A model generated the notes under the pieces. It made no database searches and had not been told where the DNA came from. It saw only the letters and a program-made list of their open reading frames with translations. Of a DNA stretch of 6,031 bases, positions 1-6,031 are shown piece by piece. Each line of letters begins with the position of its first letter. Within the stretch, counting starts at the first letter, position 1. The stretch spans positions 1 to 6,031 of the forward strand of contig DOTV01000155.1 in the NCBI GenBank assembly GCA_003520925.1. The letters are read 5' to 3'. The DNA comes from Bacteroidales bacterium. Lineage in GTDB: Bacteria > Bacteroidota > Bacteroidia > Bacteroidales > VadinHA17. Made by a program: the position numbers and the translations under genes.

Positions 1-1550
1 CTGGCGGAGGTACAACAAGGCTCGTTTCTCCCGGGTGGGTAATCTGGGGAAATGAACCTGACAAATTTGAGGCCGGCACACCTGCCATAATAAATGTTAT
101 TGCTTTTGCCAGGGCACTGCAACTGACAGAACATTACGGAAAAGATGCCTTCCTGAATCCGGTTGCAAAAAATCTGACTGCTGCTGAAATAATTTATAAT
201 GATGAACTGAAAGATTATTCAGGCAGAGAAATGCTGGATAAACTGAGGCAGACCCTTATTGGCAAGGGATCTAATGTGCCGACAGCAGAAGGAAACAAAC
301 CATTTCATAACCTCGACAATGCAGCCAGTACACCAACATTCATGCCGGTATGGAGCACCGTCTGCCAGACATGGCATCAGAAAAAAGAAACACACCAGGA
401 GATCATTAATGAGGTAAAATCAATCTGTGCAGGAGTACTTGGAGCGCCAAAGGCTGAATACGATTTGATTTTTACTTCCAATACCACTGAAGCCATCAAT
501 CTTGCAGCTGAAAGCCTGGGCCGTGAATCAGGGCCGGAAATGGAACCTGTTGTGGTCAGCACAATCCTCGAACATACCTCCAACGATCTGCCCTGGCGGA
601 TGGTTCCCAATGTTTCAGTAATCAGGCTGTCGGTTGACAATGAAGGTATTATAGATTTGAATGAACTGGAGAAGATACTGGGTGAATACAATCAGAATAA
701 TCAACATGGAAAAAAACGGATCAGACTTATTGCAATCAGCGGTGCTTCGAATGTACTAGGTATCTGCAACGACCTTACAGAAATAGGAAGAATCGTCCAC
801 AGGTATGGTGCAGGATTATTCATTGACGGGGCTCAACTGGCCGCACACCGCAAGGTTGATATGGAAGGATGCGGAATTGATTATTTCGCAGCCTCTGCCC
901 ATAAAGTATACGCACCATTCGGTACCGGAGTACTGGCAGTCAGAAAGGGGCTACTTAAATTCAAGCCTTCGGAAATTGAGCGGATTAACACTTCGGGAGA
1001 GGAAAACGCTGTCGGTATTGCTGCGCTGGGTAAAGCACTTTTACTCTTACAAAGGATAGGGATGGATCTTATTAAAGAGGAAGAAAATGAATTGACAAAA
1101 CGGGCCTTAATCGGTCTGTCAAATGTACCAGGTCTGACCATTTACGGGGTAAAAGACCCTGAATCACCACGATTCGCGCTAAAAGGAGGTGTTATTGCCT
1201 TTATTCTGAAGGGCAGAATGGCCCCGGCGGTAGCTAAGGAACTGGCCGAAAAAGCTGGCATTGGAGTCCGCACGGGTTGTCATTGTGCCCATATTCTTGT
1301 AAAGCATCTGGTAGGTGTTCCTCCTTCATTTGAGCGATTCCAGTGGCTGATAGCGAAATTATTCCCTGGCTTAAAGTTTCCGGGTATTATCAGGGTGAGC
1401 TTCGGAATCGAAAACACGACTGAAGATATTGATAAGTTGATCAATGCACTGGGTAAAATCGCCTGTAAATCCGGGACTTTGCCGAAAACAGATATAAAAC
1501 GACAGATGGCAGAATTTATCACTTCTGCAGCTAAACGAGTATATGCTTAA
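1..1550 (+). CDS. Tandem class V aminotransferase / cysteine desulfurase-like PLP enzyme, 5'-partial
   Basis: The frame is open from base 3 to the TAA at 1548-1550 (515 visible residues), so the gene begins left of the window; the ATG at 231 is internal. Residue numbers count from base 3. Residues 1-40 match the middle of a SufS/NifS-type domain: a GGGTT loop, then FEAGTP (22-27) and a helix ending ARAL. After a linker of about 60 residues a second class V domain begins at NLDNAASTP (about 103-111). It has SNTTEAINL, the PLP-stacking His191 in EHTSND, Asp275 and Gln278 in FIDGAQ, the Schiff-base Lys301 in SAHK, and RTGCHCAH with Cys428 at the desulfurase catalytic-cysteine position. The second domain therefore looks catalytically intact. 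Families with this fold remove sulfur from cysteine, or transaminate, eliminate or epimerise other substrates. The real substrate is not clear, because the pocket after the lysine (TSGEENAVGIAALG) differs from SufS. No suf or isc genes are adjacent. Fold assignment is very sure; desulfurase activity is only possible. Confidence 0.9.
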   Translation, partial: GGGTTRLVSPGWVIWGNEPDKFEAGTPAIINVIAFARALQLTEHYGKDAFLNPVAKNLTAAEIIYNDELKDYSGREMLDKLRQTLIGKGSNVPTAEGNKPFHNLDNAASTPTFMPVWSTVCQTWHQKKETHQEIINEVKSICAGVLGAPKAEYDLIFTSNTTEAINLAAESLGRESGPEMEPVVVSTILEHTSNDLPWRMVPNVSVIRLSVDNEGIIDLNELEKILGEYNQNNQHGKKRIRLIAISGASNVLGICNDLTEIGRIVHRYGAGLFIDGAQLAAHRKVDMEGCGIDYFAASAHKVYAPFGTGVLAVRKGLLKFKPSEIERINTSGEENAVGIAALGKALLLLQRIGMDLIKEEENELTKRALIGLSNVPGLTIYGVKDPESPRFALKGGVIAFILKGRMAPAVAKELAEKAGIGVRTGCHCAHILVKHLVGVPPSFERFQWLIAKLFPGLKFPGIIRVSFGIENTTEDIDKLINALGKIACKSGTLPKTDIKRQMAEFITSAAKRVYA

Positions 1551-1636
1551 CCCTTGTTCTTAAGGAAACAGGACTAACCTTATCATTATTTAAGACCCAT
1601 AAAAGCCTTACCGGATAATATAATTCCTACCTGGTT

Positions 1637-1819
1637 TCAGCCCCCATCAAATGAGGCTATGGTTTGCCCTCTTACAATTACCTTGAATCTGCCCCGGTTG
1701 ACCATCACTTCTCCATCGCTGCCAAAGAAATGGATCCCAAAGCCCGTACTTTTATGGAGTAAAGGTACCCCATTTGGATAAATAAGCACTGCTTCATTAT
1801 TGACCAGTTTTGATTTAGC
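1637..1819 (-). pseudogene. Fragment resembling Gfo/Idh/MocA-family oxidoreductase
   Basis: Read on the minus strand from 1819, just after an in-frame TGA at 1822-1820, there are 60 sense codons and a TGA at 1639-1637. No start codon lies near the beginning; the first ATG is deep inside. The translation contains YPNGVPLLH, then GFGIHFFGSDGEVMVNRGRF. That pattern (a small polar strand, NG-x-P-x-x-H, then GI/V-x-F-x-G-x-x-G-x-x-x-V-N/S-RG) is characteristic of the C-terminal beta-sheet domain of Gfo/Idh/MocA NAD(P)-dependent sugar or inositol dehydrogenases. Family members are usually 350-450 residues with an N-terminal Rossmann fold, and no trace of that fold is visible upstream. After the stop the same frame runs 17 more codons to TAA without recognisable similarity. 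I infer a decayed remnant, assigned by motif memory only; chance similarity remains possible. Confidence 0.45.
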
Positions 1820-1843
1820 TCAGATTAAAGGTAATCAAAACTG
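1805..1843. repeat. Perfect 11-bp inverted repeat, 17-nt spacer
   Basis: The left arm CAGTTTTGATT (1805-1815) is the exact reverse complement of AATCAAAACTG (1833-1843). The repeat sits at the upstream end of the minus-strand oxidoreductase relic and overlaps its first codons. It could form a hairpin in RNA of either strand, act as a two-site operator, or mark a deletion or insertion end. No T-run follows on the plus strand, so it is not a typical intrinsic terminator. The symmetry is certain; its role is unknown. Confidence 0.6.
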
Positions 1844-1979
1844 AGAAATCATTTGAAGTATTTAACAAAACCAGGGTCTTGGTAATAATGATTGAATGCT
1901 TTTACTTCCTTTCACTTAATCATATTAACCTGATCGGGGATTTTAGAAAATAAATCCAGAAATTTTACTGACTATTTAT

Positions 1980-1997
1980 CTAAAATTATTATTTTAG
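1980..1997. repeat. A/T-rich palindrome upstream of secreted-protein pair
   Basis: CTAAAAT (1980-1986) pairs with ATTTTAG (1991-1997) around a 4-base loop, 29 bases before the ATG at 2027. The position fits an operator or 5'-leader element for the downstream gene. In DNA this A/T-rich a 7-bp palindrome can easily arise by chance, so this is a weak regulatory candidate. Confidence 0.3.
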
Positions 1998-2026
1998 AGT
2001 TGCAATATTAATTAAAATCCGAAAAT

Positions 2027-2551
2027 ATGAAGAAATTTATTTTTTTAGGGATCTTTAGTATTCTGATTTCCCCTGGTGCTTTGGCACAAGTCTCCGGACC
2101 CATAACTTTCGAAAAGAAAGGAATGAAAAAGGTTATTATGCAGGATAATAAAACTCTTAGTGCCAAACAACTCGCTTCAATTCTCAATGCTGATCAGGCA
2201 TCAACAAGGGAATTTAAAGCTGCAAAGACAAACAGTCTTATCGGGGTGGCATCAATGGGTGTTGGAACTGTCTTCCTCGGAGCTGGATTGGTTTATACTT
2301 TAAAAGCTGCTCAGGCAACTAATGATGGCGATCTTTCCGGATCAACAGATTACTCAAATATGAGCGGGGCTGCCATGCTGGTAGGAGCCGGATTCTATCT
2401 GGCCAGCCTGCCTTTTATCATAATGTCAAATTCCCACATGAAGAAATCCATAAATCTGTATAATTCTTCGCACAAAACAAGTTCTATAGATAAAATTGAT
2501 CTGAACATAGGTTTTTCAGGAAATGGAGCAATGATCCAGTTTAGGTTTTGA
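2027..2551 (+). CDS. Exported protein of unknown function with two hydrophobic segments
   Basis: The 174-residue product begins with a clear Sec signal peptide: MKK, a hydrophobic core at 4-15, and a likely cleavage at ALA-Q (after residue 20). The mature N-terminal part is short and charged, with a K-rich stretch at 30-35 and a helix-like LSAKQLASIL at 44-53. Two Gly/Ala-rich hydrophobic segments follow at about 70-92 and 113-134, separated by a polar, Gly/Asp/Ser-rich loop. After a basic turn (HMKKSINLYNSS, 137-148) the protein ends in alternating residues and a terminal Phe (MIQFRF), as beta-barrel or periplasmic proteins of Bacteroidota often do. I do not recognise a characterised family. 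The layout is common among hypothetical envelope proteins of this phylum. The ATG is chosen because the signal peptide starts there; as is usual in Bacteroidota, no Shine-Dalgarno sequence is visible. The next gene starts 62 bases downstream on the same strand, suggesting an operon. Confidence 0.8.
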   Translation: MKKFIFLGIFSILISPGALAQVSGPITFEKKGMKKVIMQDNKTLSAKQLASILNADQASTREFKAAKTNSLIGVASMGVGTVFLGAGLVYTLKAAQATNDGDLSGSTDYSNMSGAAMLVGAGFYLASLPFIIMSNSHMKKSINLYNSSHKTSSIDKIDLNIGFSGNGAMIQFRF

Positions 2552-2613
2552 ACTTTTTCAACAATTAGAATTAGATTGACCGGGATTGTTTCATGTGAAT
2601 AAAACAATTGAAG

Positions 2614-3147
2614 ATGAAAAAGTTGATTATTGTCCTTTTTATTCTATGTTCATCTCCTGTCATTTTTGGACAGGAACAGGTGCAGGAAGAGCCGAAGCCG
2701 ATTAAATATCATGTAGGATTTGGTATAGGCATGGATTATGGAGGATTTGGAGGACGATTCACAGTTCTGCCAGCTGAAAGACTGGGAATTTTCGGTGCTC
2801 TGGGTTACAACCTGCTGGGATTAGGTTTTAATGCAGGTGCAAACTTCAGAATATCACCCCAGAAACAATTATGTCCATATATAGGAGCGATGTACGGGTA
2901 TAATGCAGTAATCAAAGTTACCGGGGATGCAAACTTTGAACAGACTTATTACGGACCTTCCTTTAATTTTGGTCTGGAATTCTGGTCCTCTGTAAATCCG
3001 AGATTCTTTAATCTGGAACTTTTACTGCCAATAAGAACATCGGCTTATTATGATGACTACAAGTATCTTAAGAATGATCTGGGTGTTAAATTCGCAGCTC
3101 CAACAATTCCTGTCGGAATTACACTGGGTTATCATTTTGCATTCTGA
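2614..3147 (+). CDS. Small secreted protein, probable outer-membrane beta-barrel
   Basis: The 177-residue product has a signal peptide (MKK, hydrophobic core about 4-11, likely cleavage at FG-Q after residue 19). A short acidic/proline spacer (EQVQEEPKP) follows. The rest is Gly- and Tyr/Phe-rich with alternating hydrophobicity: YHVGFGIGMDYGGFGGRF, LGIFGALGYNLLGLGFNAG, YIGAMYGYN, FNFGLEFW, and a last strand GITLGYHFAF ending in Phe, the usual C-terminal signature of outer-membrane barrels. Roughly eight strands would fit. A lipoprotein is unlikely: Cys12 lies in the signal core without a lipobox. The start is placed at the ATG at 2614, not the in-frame TTG two codons earlier, because MKK directly precedes the signal core. 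It is probably co-transcribed with the preceding exported protein. No enzyme motif is visible; transport, surface structure or a porin-like role are all open. Confidence 0.8.
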   Translation: MKKLIIVLFILCSSPVIFGQEQVQEEPKPIKYHVGFGIGMDYGGFGGRFTVLPAERLGIFGALGYNLLGLGFNAGANFRISPQKQLCPYIGAMYGYNAVIKVTGDANFEQTYYGPSFNFGLEFWSSVNPRFFNLELLLPIRTSAYYDDYKYLKNDLGVKFAAPTIPVGITLGYHFAF

Positions 3148-3384
3148 ATTTTGGTAACAACCGATAGTTTGCCTCCGGGTTTTTGAATTATTTGTTCAAT
3201 TGCAGGTTCTTCTTATGTGGTTATTAATCATTAAAACAAAAACGGTATCAGCGGTTTCTGCTGATGTGCATGTTTTTGATTCCTGGATTAATCTATATTC
3301 AGACATGTCTTCATCAAGATCAAAAATTGATAAAGAATTATTTGCGGTTACCGCTAATGATCTGGATTTGTTGCTGTCATGGAT
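3148..3384. other. Convergent intergenic spacer, no supported gene
   Basis: The spacer lies between the barrel-protein gene (+) and rubrerythrin (-), so it should hold the 3' ends of both transcripts. A hairpin can be drawn at 3247-3265 (ATCAGC and GCTGAT around a 7-base loop) with a T5 run at 3273-3277. The 7-base gap between stem and T-run makes it a poor intrinsic terminator. A short palindrome, GCGGTTACCGC, lies at 3344-3354. I see no coding similarity on either strand. Confidence 0.5.
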
Positions 3385-3963
3385 TTAATAATTATCTTCC
3401 CTTACCTGCATAAATGCCTTAGGATGAAGACATACCGGGCAGGTTTCGAGAGCTTTTTCTGACTCGTAAACATATCCGCAGTTAAGACATTTCCACCAAA
3501 CTTTACCCTTTTTCATAAAAACCAAATCTTCGGATATATTAGTTAATAGTTTCATGAACCTGCGCTTGTGTTCAGCTTCAACTCTGGCAATCAGTTTAAA
3601 GACTGCAGAAATCTCGTTAAATCCTTCCTCTCTTGCCACCTCTGCAAAATGAGGATAAACATCGTTAGTCTCCTCATTTTCACCCTCAGCTGCAGCTTTA
3701 AGGTTTTCTTTTGTTGTACCTATTACTCCCGAAGGATAACCTGCGGTGATTTCAGTCATGCCTCCTTCCAGGAACTTAAAGAACCTTTTTGCATGCTCTT
3801 TTTCCTGGAGTGAGGTTTCCATGAAGATATTTGCAATTTGTTCATAGCCCTCTTTTCTTGCAACACTTGCGAAGAATTCATAGCGGTTACGGGCCTGCGA
3901 TTCTCCGGCAAATGATTTCAGAAGATTCTGTTCTGTTTTTGTTCCCTTAAGTGATTTTGTCAT
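3385..3963 (-). CDS. rbr: Rubrerythrin
   Basis: This 192-residue protein has the classical rubrerythrin architecture, a ferritin-like four-helix diiron domain (about 1-145) followed by a C-terminal rubredoxin-like Fe(Cys)4 domain (about 153-190). The diiron ligands can be read directly: Glu21 in FAGESQARNRY, Glu54 and His57 in EKEH, Glu95 and Glu98 in the GENEE segment, and Glu129 and His132 in the second ExxH. The rubredoxin cysteines are Cys159/Cys162 (CLNCGYVYE) and Cys175/Cys178 (CPVCLHP). Known family members reduce hydrogen peroxide to water in the cytoplasm of anaerobes, with electrons passing from the rubredoxin site to the diiron site. The length is typical and all key residues are present, so the enzyme should be active. 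The ATG at 3963 lies in an A/T-rich leader without a Shine-Dalgarno sequence. The next gene upstream on this strand ends 158 bases away, so rubrerythrin probably has its own promoter. PerR- or OxyR-type control would be usual, but I see no convincing box. Confidence 0.97.
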   Translation of the reverse strand: MTKSLKGTKTEQNLLKSFAGESQARNRYEFFASVARKEGYEQIANIFMETSLQEKEHAKRFFKFLEGGMTEITAGYPSGVIGTTKENLKAAAEGENEETNDVYPHFAEVAREEGFNEISAVFKLIARVEAEHKRRFMKLLTNISEDLVFMKKGKVWWKCLNCGYVYESEKALETCPVCLHPKAFMQVREDNY

Positions 3964-4017
3964 AATAGATAAATTTAAAAAGCTTAATCTGTTTTTAACA
4001 CCTTAAATTTACTACTC

Positions 4018-4039
4018 AAAAATGGGAATCATCATTTTT
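4018..4039. promoter_or_regulatory. Inverted repeat between DUF6320-like gene and rubrerythrin
   Basis: AAAAATG (4018-4024) and CATTTTT (4033-4039) are exact reverse complements around an 8-base spacer, 55 bases upstream of the rubrerythrin start and 82 bases beyond the stop of the membrane-protein gene. Read on the minus strand, the 3' arm supplies a T5 run, so a weak terminator of the upstream unit is possible. An operator for rubrerythrin is the alternative. The stem has only two G-C-containing pairs' worth of stability, so either role is tentative. Confidence 0.35.
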
Positions 4040-4121
4040 AAGATGGATTTTCATAATTACATTTCACTGCGAATCACTATTCAGAAAGAATGATATGTAA
4101 TAGTTGGAATGATTCAGTCTT

Positions 4122-4820
4122 TTATATGTGGAAAAAACTGTCAAGCCGGTTTCCCTTTTTCAGCCGGTAATGGAAGAAGAAGAGTAGCAGCGCCACCGGA
4201 AGAACTGAGACAGCAACTATTAGCGACCATTGAAGATCCACAAAGCTGTTCCGGTAATTGTCAAATACAATTTCTGTTATAATGCAATATCCCGATAATG
4301 CAATAAGTGCTGATGCAATTATGTTAAGCCCTTTCAAATGGACAACCCTGTAGAGAACAATGACAAATCCTGCCGCAATAAATCCGGCGACAGTGACCGG
4401 GAGACCTACCGGGAAGAACCATTCCCTGCCGGTGGCAAGCAGGTCAATAAAAAAGAGAGCTGTCAGAATTGTCAGCATCTGTAAAATAATTATTGCAACA
4501 GTTCTTTTGTATAAAAACAGGTAAAGAGTAAGGATTACCCAGGCAGCAGTTATTGAGACGTCAGAGAAGAGAGACCAGTTCAGTCTTTTGCCTGTCAACA
4601 GTTCAAGGAGAGTACAAACCACGATTCCGGAAAAGGCTATTATTCCACTTAGTTCCCAGAGATACCTTCTGTTTTCCTTTTTTTCAAGTTGAATGACATC
4701 CGAAGGATAATTACCAGAAATTTGTTCCTGTTCTGATTTATACTCCGGATCGCTGCCGCAAAGAGGACATATCTTCAGTCCGTCATCCAGCTCCACGCCG
4801 CAATTTAAGCAAATAATCAT
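4122..4820 (-). CDS. Zinc-ribbon membrane protein, DUF6320-like
   Basis: The 232-residue protein starts with a four-cysteine zinc ribbon (Cys4/Cys7 in CLNCG, Cys18/Cys21 in CPLCG), followed by a polar linker to about residue 53. Six predicted membrane helices lie at about 57-76, 84-104, 107-129, 136-157, 163-186 and 197-217. The tail is basic and ends in FHI. The ribbon with an ELDDGLKICPLCG pattern, the WSLF segment before helix 2, the six helices and the LKK...HI end match my memory of DUF6320 proteins, whose function is unknown. The ATG lies 11 bases after the stop of the acyltransferase gene. A GGAG occurs one base from the ATG, too close for a standard Shine-Dalgarno spacing. The tight spacing points to one operon with the acyltransferase. 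I infer that this inner-membrane protein anchors or assists the enzyme, or transports its substrate or product. Family call is fairly sure; role is unknown. Confidence 0.85.
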   Translation of the reverse strand: MIICLNCGVELDDGLKICPLCGSDPEYKSEQEQISGNYPSDVIQLEKKENRRYLWELSGIIAFSGIVVCTLLELLTGKRLNWSLFSDVSITAAWVILTLYLFLYKRTVAIIILQMLTILTALFFIDLLATGREWFFPVGLPVTVAGFIAAGFVIVLYRVVHLKGLNIIASALIALSGYCIITEIVFDNYRNSFVDLQWSLIVAVSVLPVALLLFFFHYRLKKGNRLDSFFHI

Positions 4821-4831
4821 ACTCCGTGCTT

Positions 4832-6031
4832 TTAATTGTTATTCAAGATCTTAACATGAATTCCGGCATCCGATAGATGCCTGAAAATTTGCCGTTCAAG
4901 CTCTGTCGATTGTGTTATATTGCAGAAACAGATCCTTAGCTTATCTTTATATGAAAGCAGAGCACAGCCTGCCTTCACTTTTCTGTTGGGTGGAGTCGGG
5001 ATGAGCTCGATAGAATCAACCATCTCCTCCATTTCTCCCGGAAGAGTCACCACTCCAAGATTGGTTACCATGCCTGTCCAGCGCTTTGACGCAAGCTTTC
5101 TGTAAATGGCAGCAGTGACTATTTTTTTTATGAACAAGGGCATTACCCTGACTATTAAAAGCTTCTCATAGCTTACATTAGATGACAGAAATCGTGATAT
5201 CTGTTTGATATCGGTGCTTATCTGGAGCTGGTGATGAACTGATTTGAGTATTTCTTCAAATGTGTAAGTTCCCAGCCTCACGTCAATTTCCGGCAATACG
5301 AAAAGAGAAAAATTGCGCATTGTTCTGCTTGGATATTTGCTTCTCATGTTAACCGGCACTTCAATTCTCAGCACTTTTCGCCTCCTTTTCCTGCTTTTTT
5401 CCTCATGGGAATTAAAGATCTTCTGGAGTGAAAAGAGATATACAGAAACAAAATACCCGGTAAGTGACACCTTATGTTTACGGGATACTTCAAGGATCTC
5501 ATCAATATTGATTTCAGCATGAATTACTCTCAATCTTGGCTTCTCATTAAGCCTGAAAGGAAGATGCCATGCCTTGACAAGCTTTGCCGGAGGGGGAAGT
5601 TTCTGAAAGAATTTTATATATCCGTCTTCGAACTCTTCCTCTGATACCGGTGTTCCGGGCAGGATTATTTCTCCGGGTGAACTGATATTTTTCCCGGTAA
5701 TTGTCAGGTAAGTGTAAAGCAGCGATTTCAGGTATTCTAATGCACCTCCTCCATCAGTAAGAATATGGGTAAATTCAACTGAGATCCTGTTACTTTTAAT
5801 TATTACCCTGTAGAGGGGTTCATTTTTTCTGTTAACGGCAAAAGCTGTGCAGGGGATCTTTTCATCAGTCTGTATGCGTGGCAGATGATCGATAAATTCA
5901 AGGAAATGCCAGAATATCCCGCTTCCCAGTGAAACGCTGAAATATGGGAATCTCTGCGAAGTAATTGTAACAGCTTCCCTGATTGCTGAATATCTTACAG
6001 GATCCTTCAGCGATGCCGTTACCCTGAATAC
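4832..6031 (-). CDS. Alcohol acetyltransferase/condensation-like acyltransferase, N-terminus missing
   Basis: The minus-strand frame is open from the right edge (6031) to the TAA at 4834-4832, giving 399 visible residues. The ATG at 5533 is internal, because conserved sequence continues upstream of it. Residue 1 is the codon at 6031. The first residues (VFRVTASLKDPV, then QRFPYFSVSLGSGIFW) match the start of the alcohol-acetyltransferase-like branch of the condensation/CoA-acyltransferase fold, so only some 20-40 residues are probably missing. The catalytic HxxxDG is intact at 89-94 (HILTDGG), followed by the ALEYLKSLL helix. The C-terminal half contains the LTGYFVSVYLF helix, RIEVPVNMRSKYPS, and TNLGVVTLPGEM near the channel entrance, all usual for this group. 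Members transfer acyl groups from CoA or carrier thioesters to an alcohol or amine; the substrate here cannot be told. No signal peptide or carrier domain is visible. The coupled downstream DUF6320-like gene suggests work at the membrane. It could alternatively belong to a PapA-like branch. Confidence 0.88.
   Translation of the reverse strand, partial: VFRVTASLKDPVRYSAIREAVTITSQRFPYFSVSLGSGIFWHFLEFIDHLPRIQTDEKIPCTAFAVNRKNEPLYRVIIKSNRISVEFTHILTDGGGALEYLKSLLYTYLTITGKNISSPGEIILPGTPVSEEEFEDGYIKFFQKLPPPAKLVKAWHLPFRLNEKPRLRVIHAEINIDEILEVSRKHKVSLTGYFVSVYLFSLQKIFNSHEEKSRKRRRKVLRIEVPVNMRSKYPSRTMRNFSLFVLPEIDVRLGTYTFEEILKSVHHQLQISTDIKQISRFLSSNVSYEKLLIVRVMPLFIKKIVTAAIYRKLASKRWTGMVTNLGVVTLPGEMEEMVDSIELIPTPPNRKVKAGCALLSYKDKLRICFCNITQSTELERQIFRHLSDAGIHVKILNNN

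Larger units (their letters stand above)
1551..2026. other. 476-base intergenic region with gene relic and inverted repeats
   Basis: This stretch separates the class V enzyme gene from the secreted-protein pair. Its left half (to about 1820) has the base composition of coding DNA and contains a minus-strand oxidoreductase-like relic. Its right half is A/T-rich and holds two inverted repeats, listed separately. The right half must contain the promoter for the gene at 2027 if that gene has its own. I did not find a convincing Bacteroidota-type -33/-7 pair (TTG, then TAnnTTTG) there. I also found no strong hairpin plus T-run terminator just after the TAA at 1550. Confidence 0.6.

Noticed and set aside
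231..233. ATG at 231 as the start of the class V enzyme gene
   Set aside because: The frame stays open to base 3, and the upstream translation contains strong class V motifs (GGGTT, FEAGTP), so this ATG is internal.
1844..2026. Promoter with TTG and TAnnTTTG boxes before the gene at 2027
   Set aside because: The region is A/T-rich, but no pair of boxes at the expected spacing matched well enough to report.
2608..2610. TTG at 2608 as the start of the barrel-protein gene
   Set aside because: An ATG two codons later begins a standard MKK signal peptide; a TTG start would add only two residues and is less likely.
3154..3186. Possible terminator after the barrel-protein gene (CCTCCGGG followed by TTTTT)
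   Set aside because: A T-run is present but only 3-4 consecutive pairs can form in front of it, so the hairpin is too weak to call.
3200..3388. 62-codon plus-strand open frame in the convergent spacer
   Set aside because: It begins at a TTG, has no recognisable similarity or signal peptide, and its end overlaps the 3' end of rubrerythrin. Probably chance.
3568..3813. Plus-strand open frame inside the rubrerythrin gene
   Set aside because: Antisense shadow of a gene whose metal ligands are all intact.
5531..5533. Minus-strand ATG at 5533 as the start of the acyltransferase
   Set aside because: It would remove the HxxxDG active site and about 166 residues of conserved sequence that continue in frame to the right edge.

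Overview
The window looks like chromosomal DNA from an anaerobic or microaerophilic member of the Bacteroidota. The basis is moderate GC, A/T-rich leaders mostly without a Shine-Dalgarno sequence, small secreted proteins ending in an aromatic residue (a beta-barrel trait common in that phylum), and a classical rubrerythrin. The lineage is inferred from these traits only. There are six supported protein genes. Two of them, the first and the last, run off the window edges. There is also one probable gene relic. I see no tRNA, rRNA, CRISPR array or transposase.

Left part (1-1550, + strand): the 3' part of a large PLP-dependent class V aminotransferase / cysteine-desulfurase-like gene. Its reading frame is open to the left edge. 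It carries the tail of one class V large domain followed by a second, complete class V domain, so it appears to be a tandem fusion. A 476-base gap follows (1551-2026). It holds a minus-strand relic resembling the middle of a Gfo/Idh/MocA-family oxidoreductase, an 11-bp perfect inverted repeat and an A/T-rich palindrome.

Middle part (2027-3147, + strand): two small genes, probably co-transcribed, encoding exported proteins of unknown function. One has a signal peptide and two later hydrophobic segments. The other has a signal peptide and looks like a small outer-membrane beta-barrel. A 237-base convergent spacer without a supported gene follows.

Right part (3385-6031, all - strand): rubrerythrin, an iron enzyme of peroxide defence. 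Upstream of it lies a tight two-gene unit: an alcohol-acetyltransferase/condensation-like acyltransferase with an intact HxxxDG motif (its N-terminus is off the right edge) and, 11 bases downstream, a zinc-ribbon plus six-helix membrane protein of the DUF6320 type. These two probably work together in an acyl-transfer process at the membrane whose substrate is unknown. This pair and the tandem class V enzyme are the most interesting items in the window.
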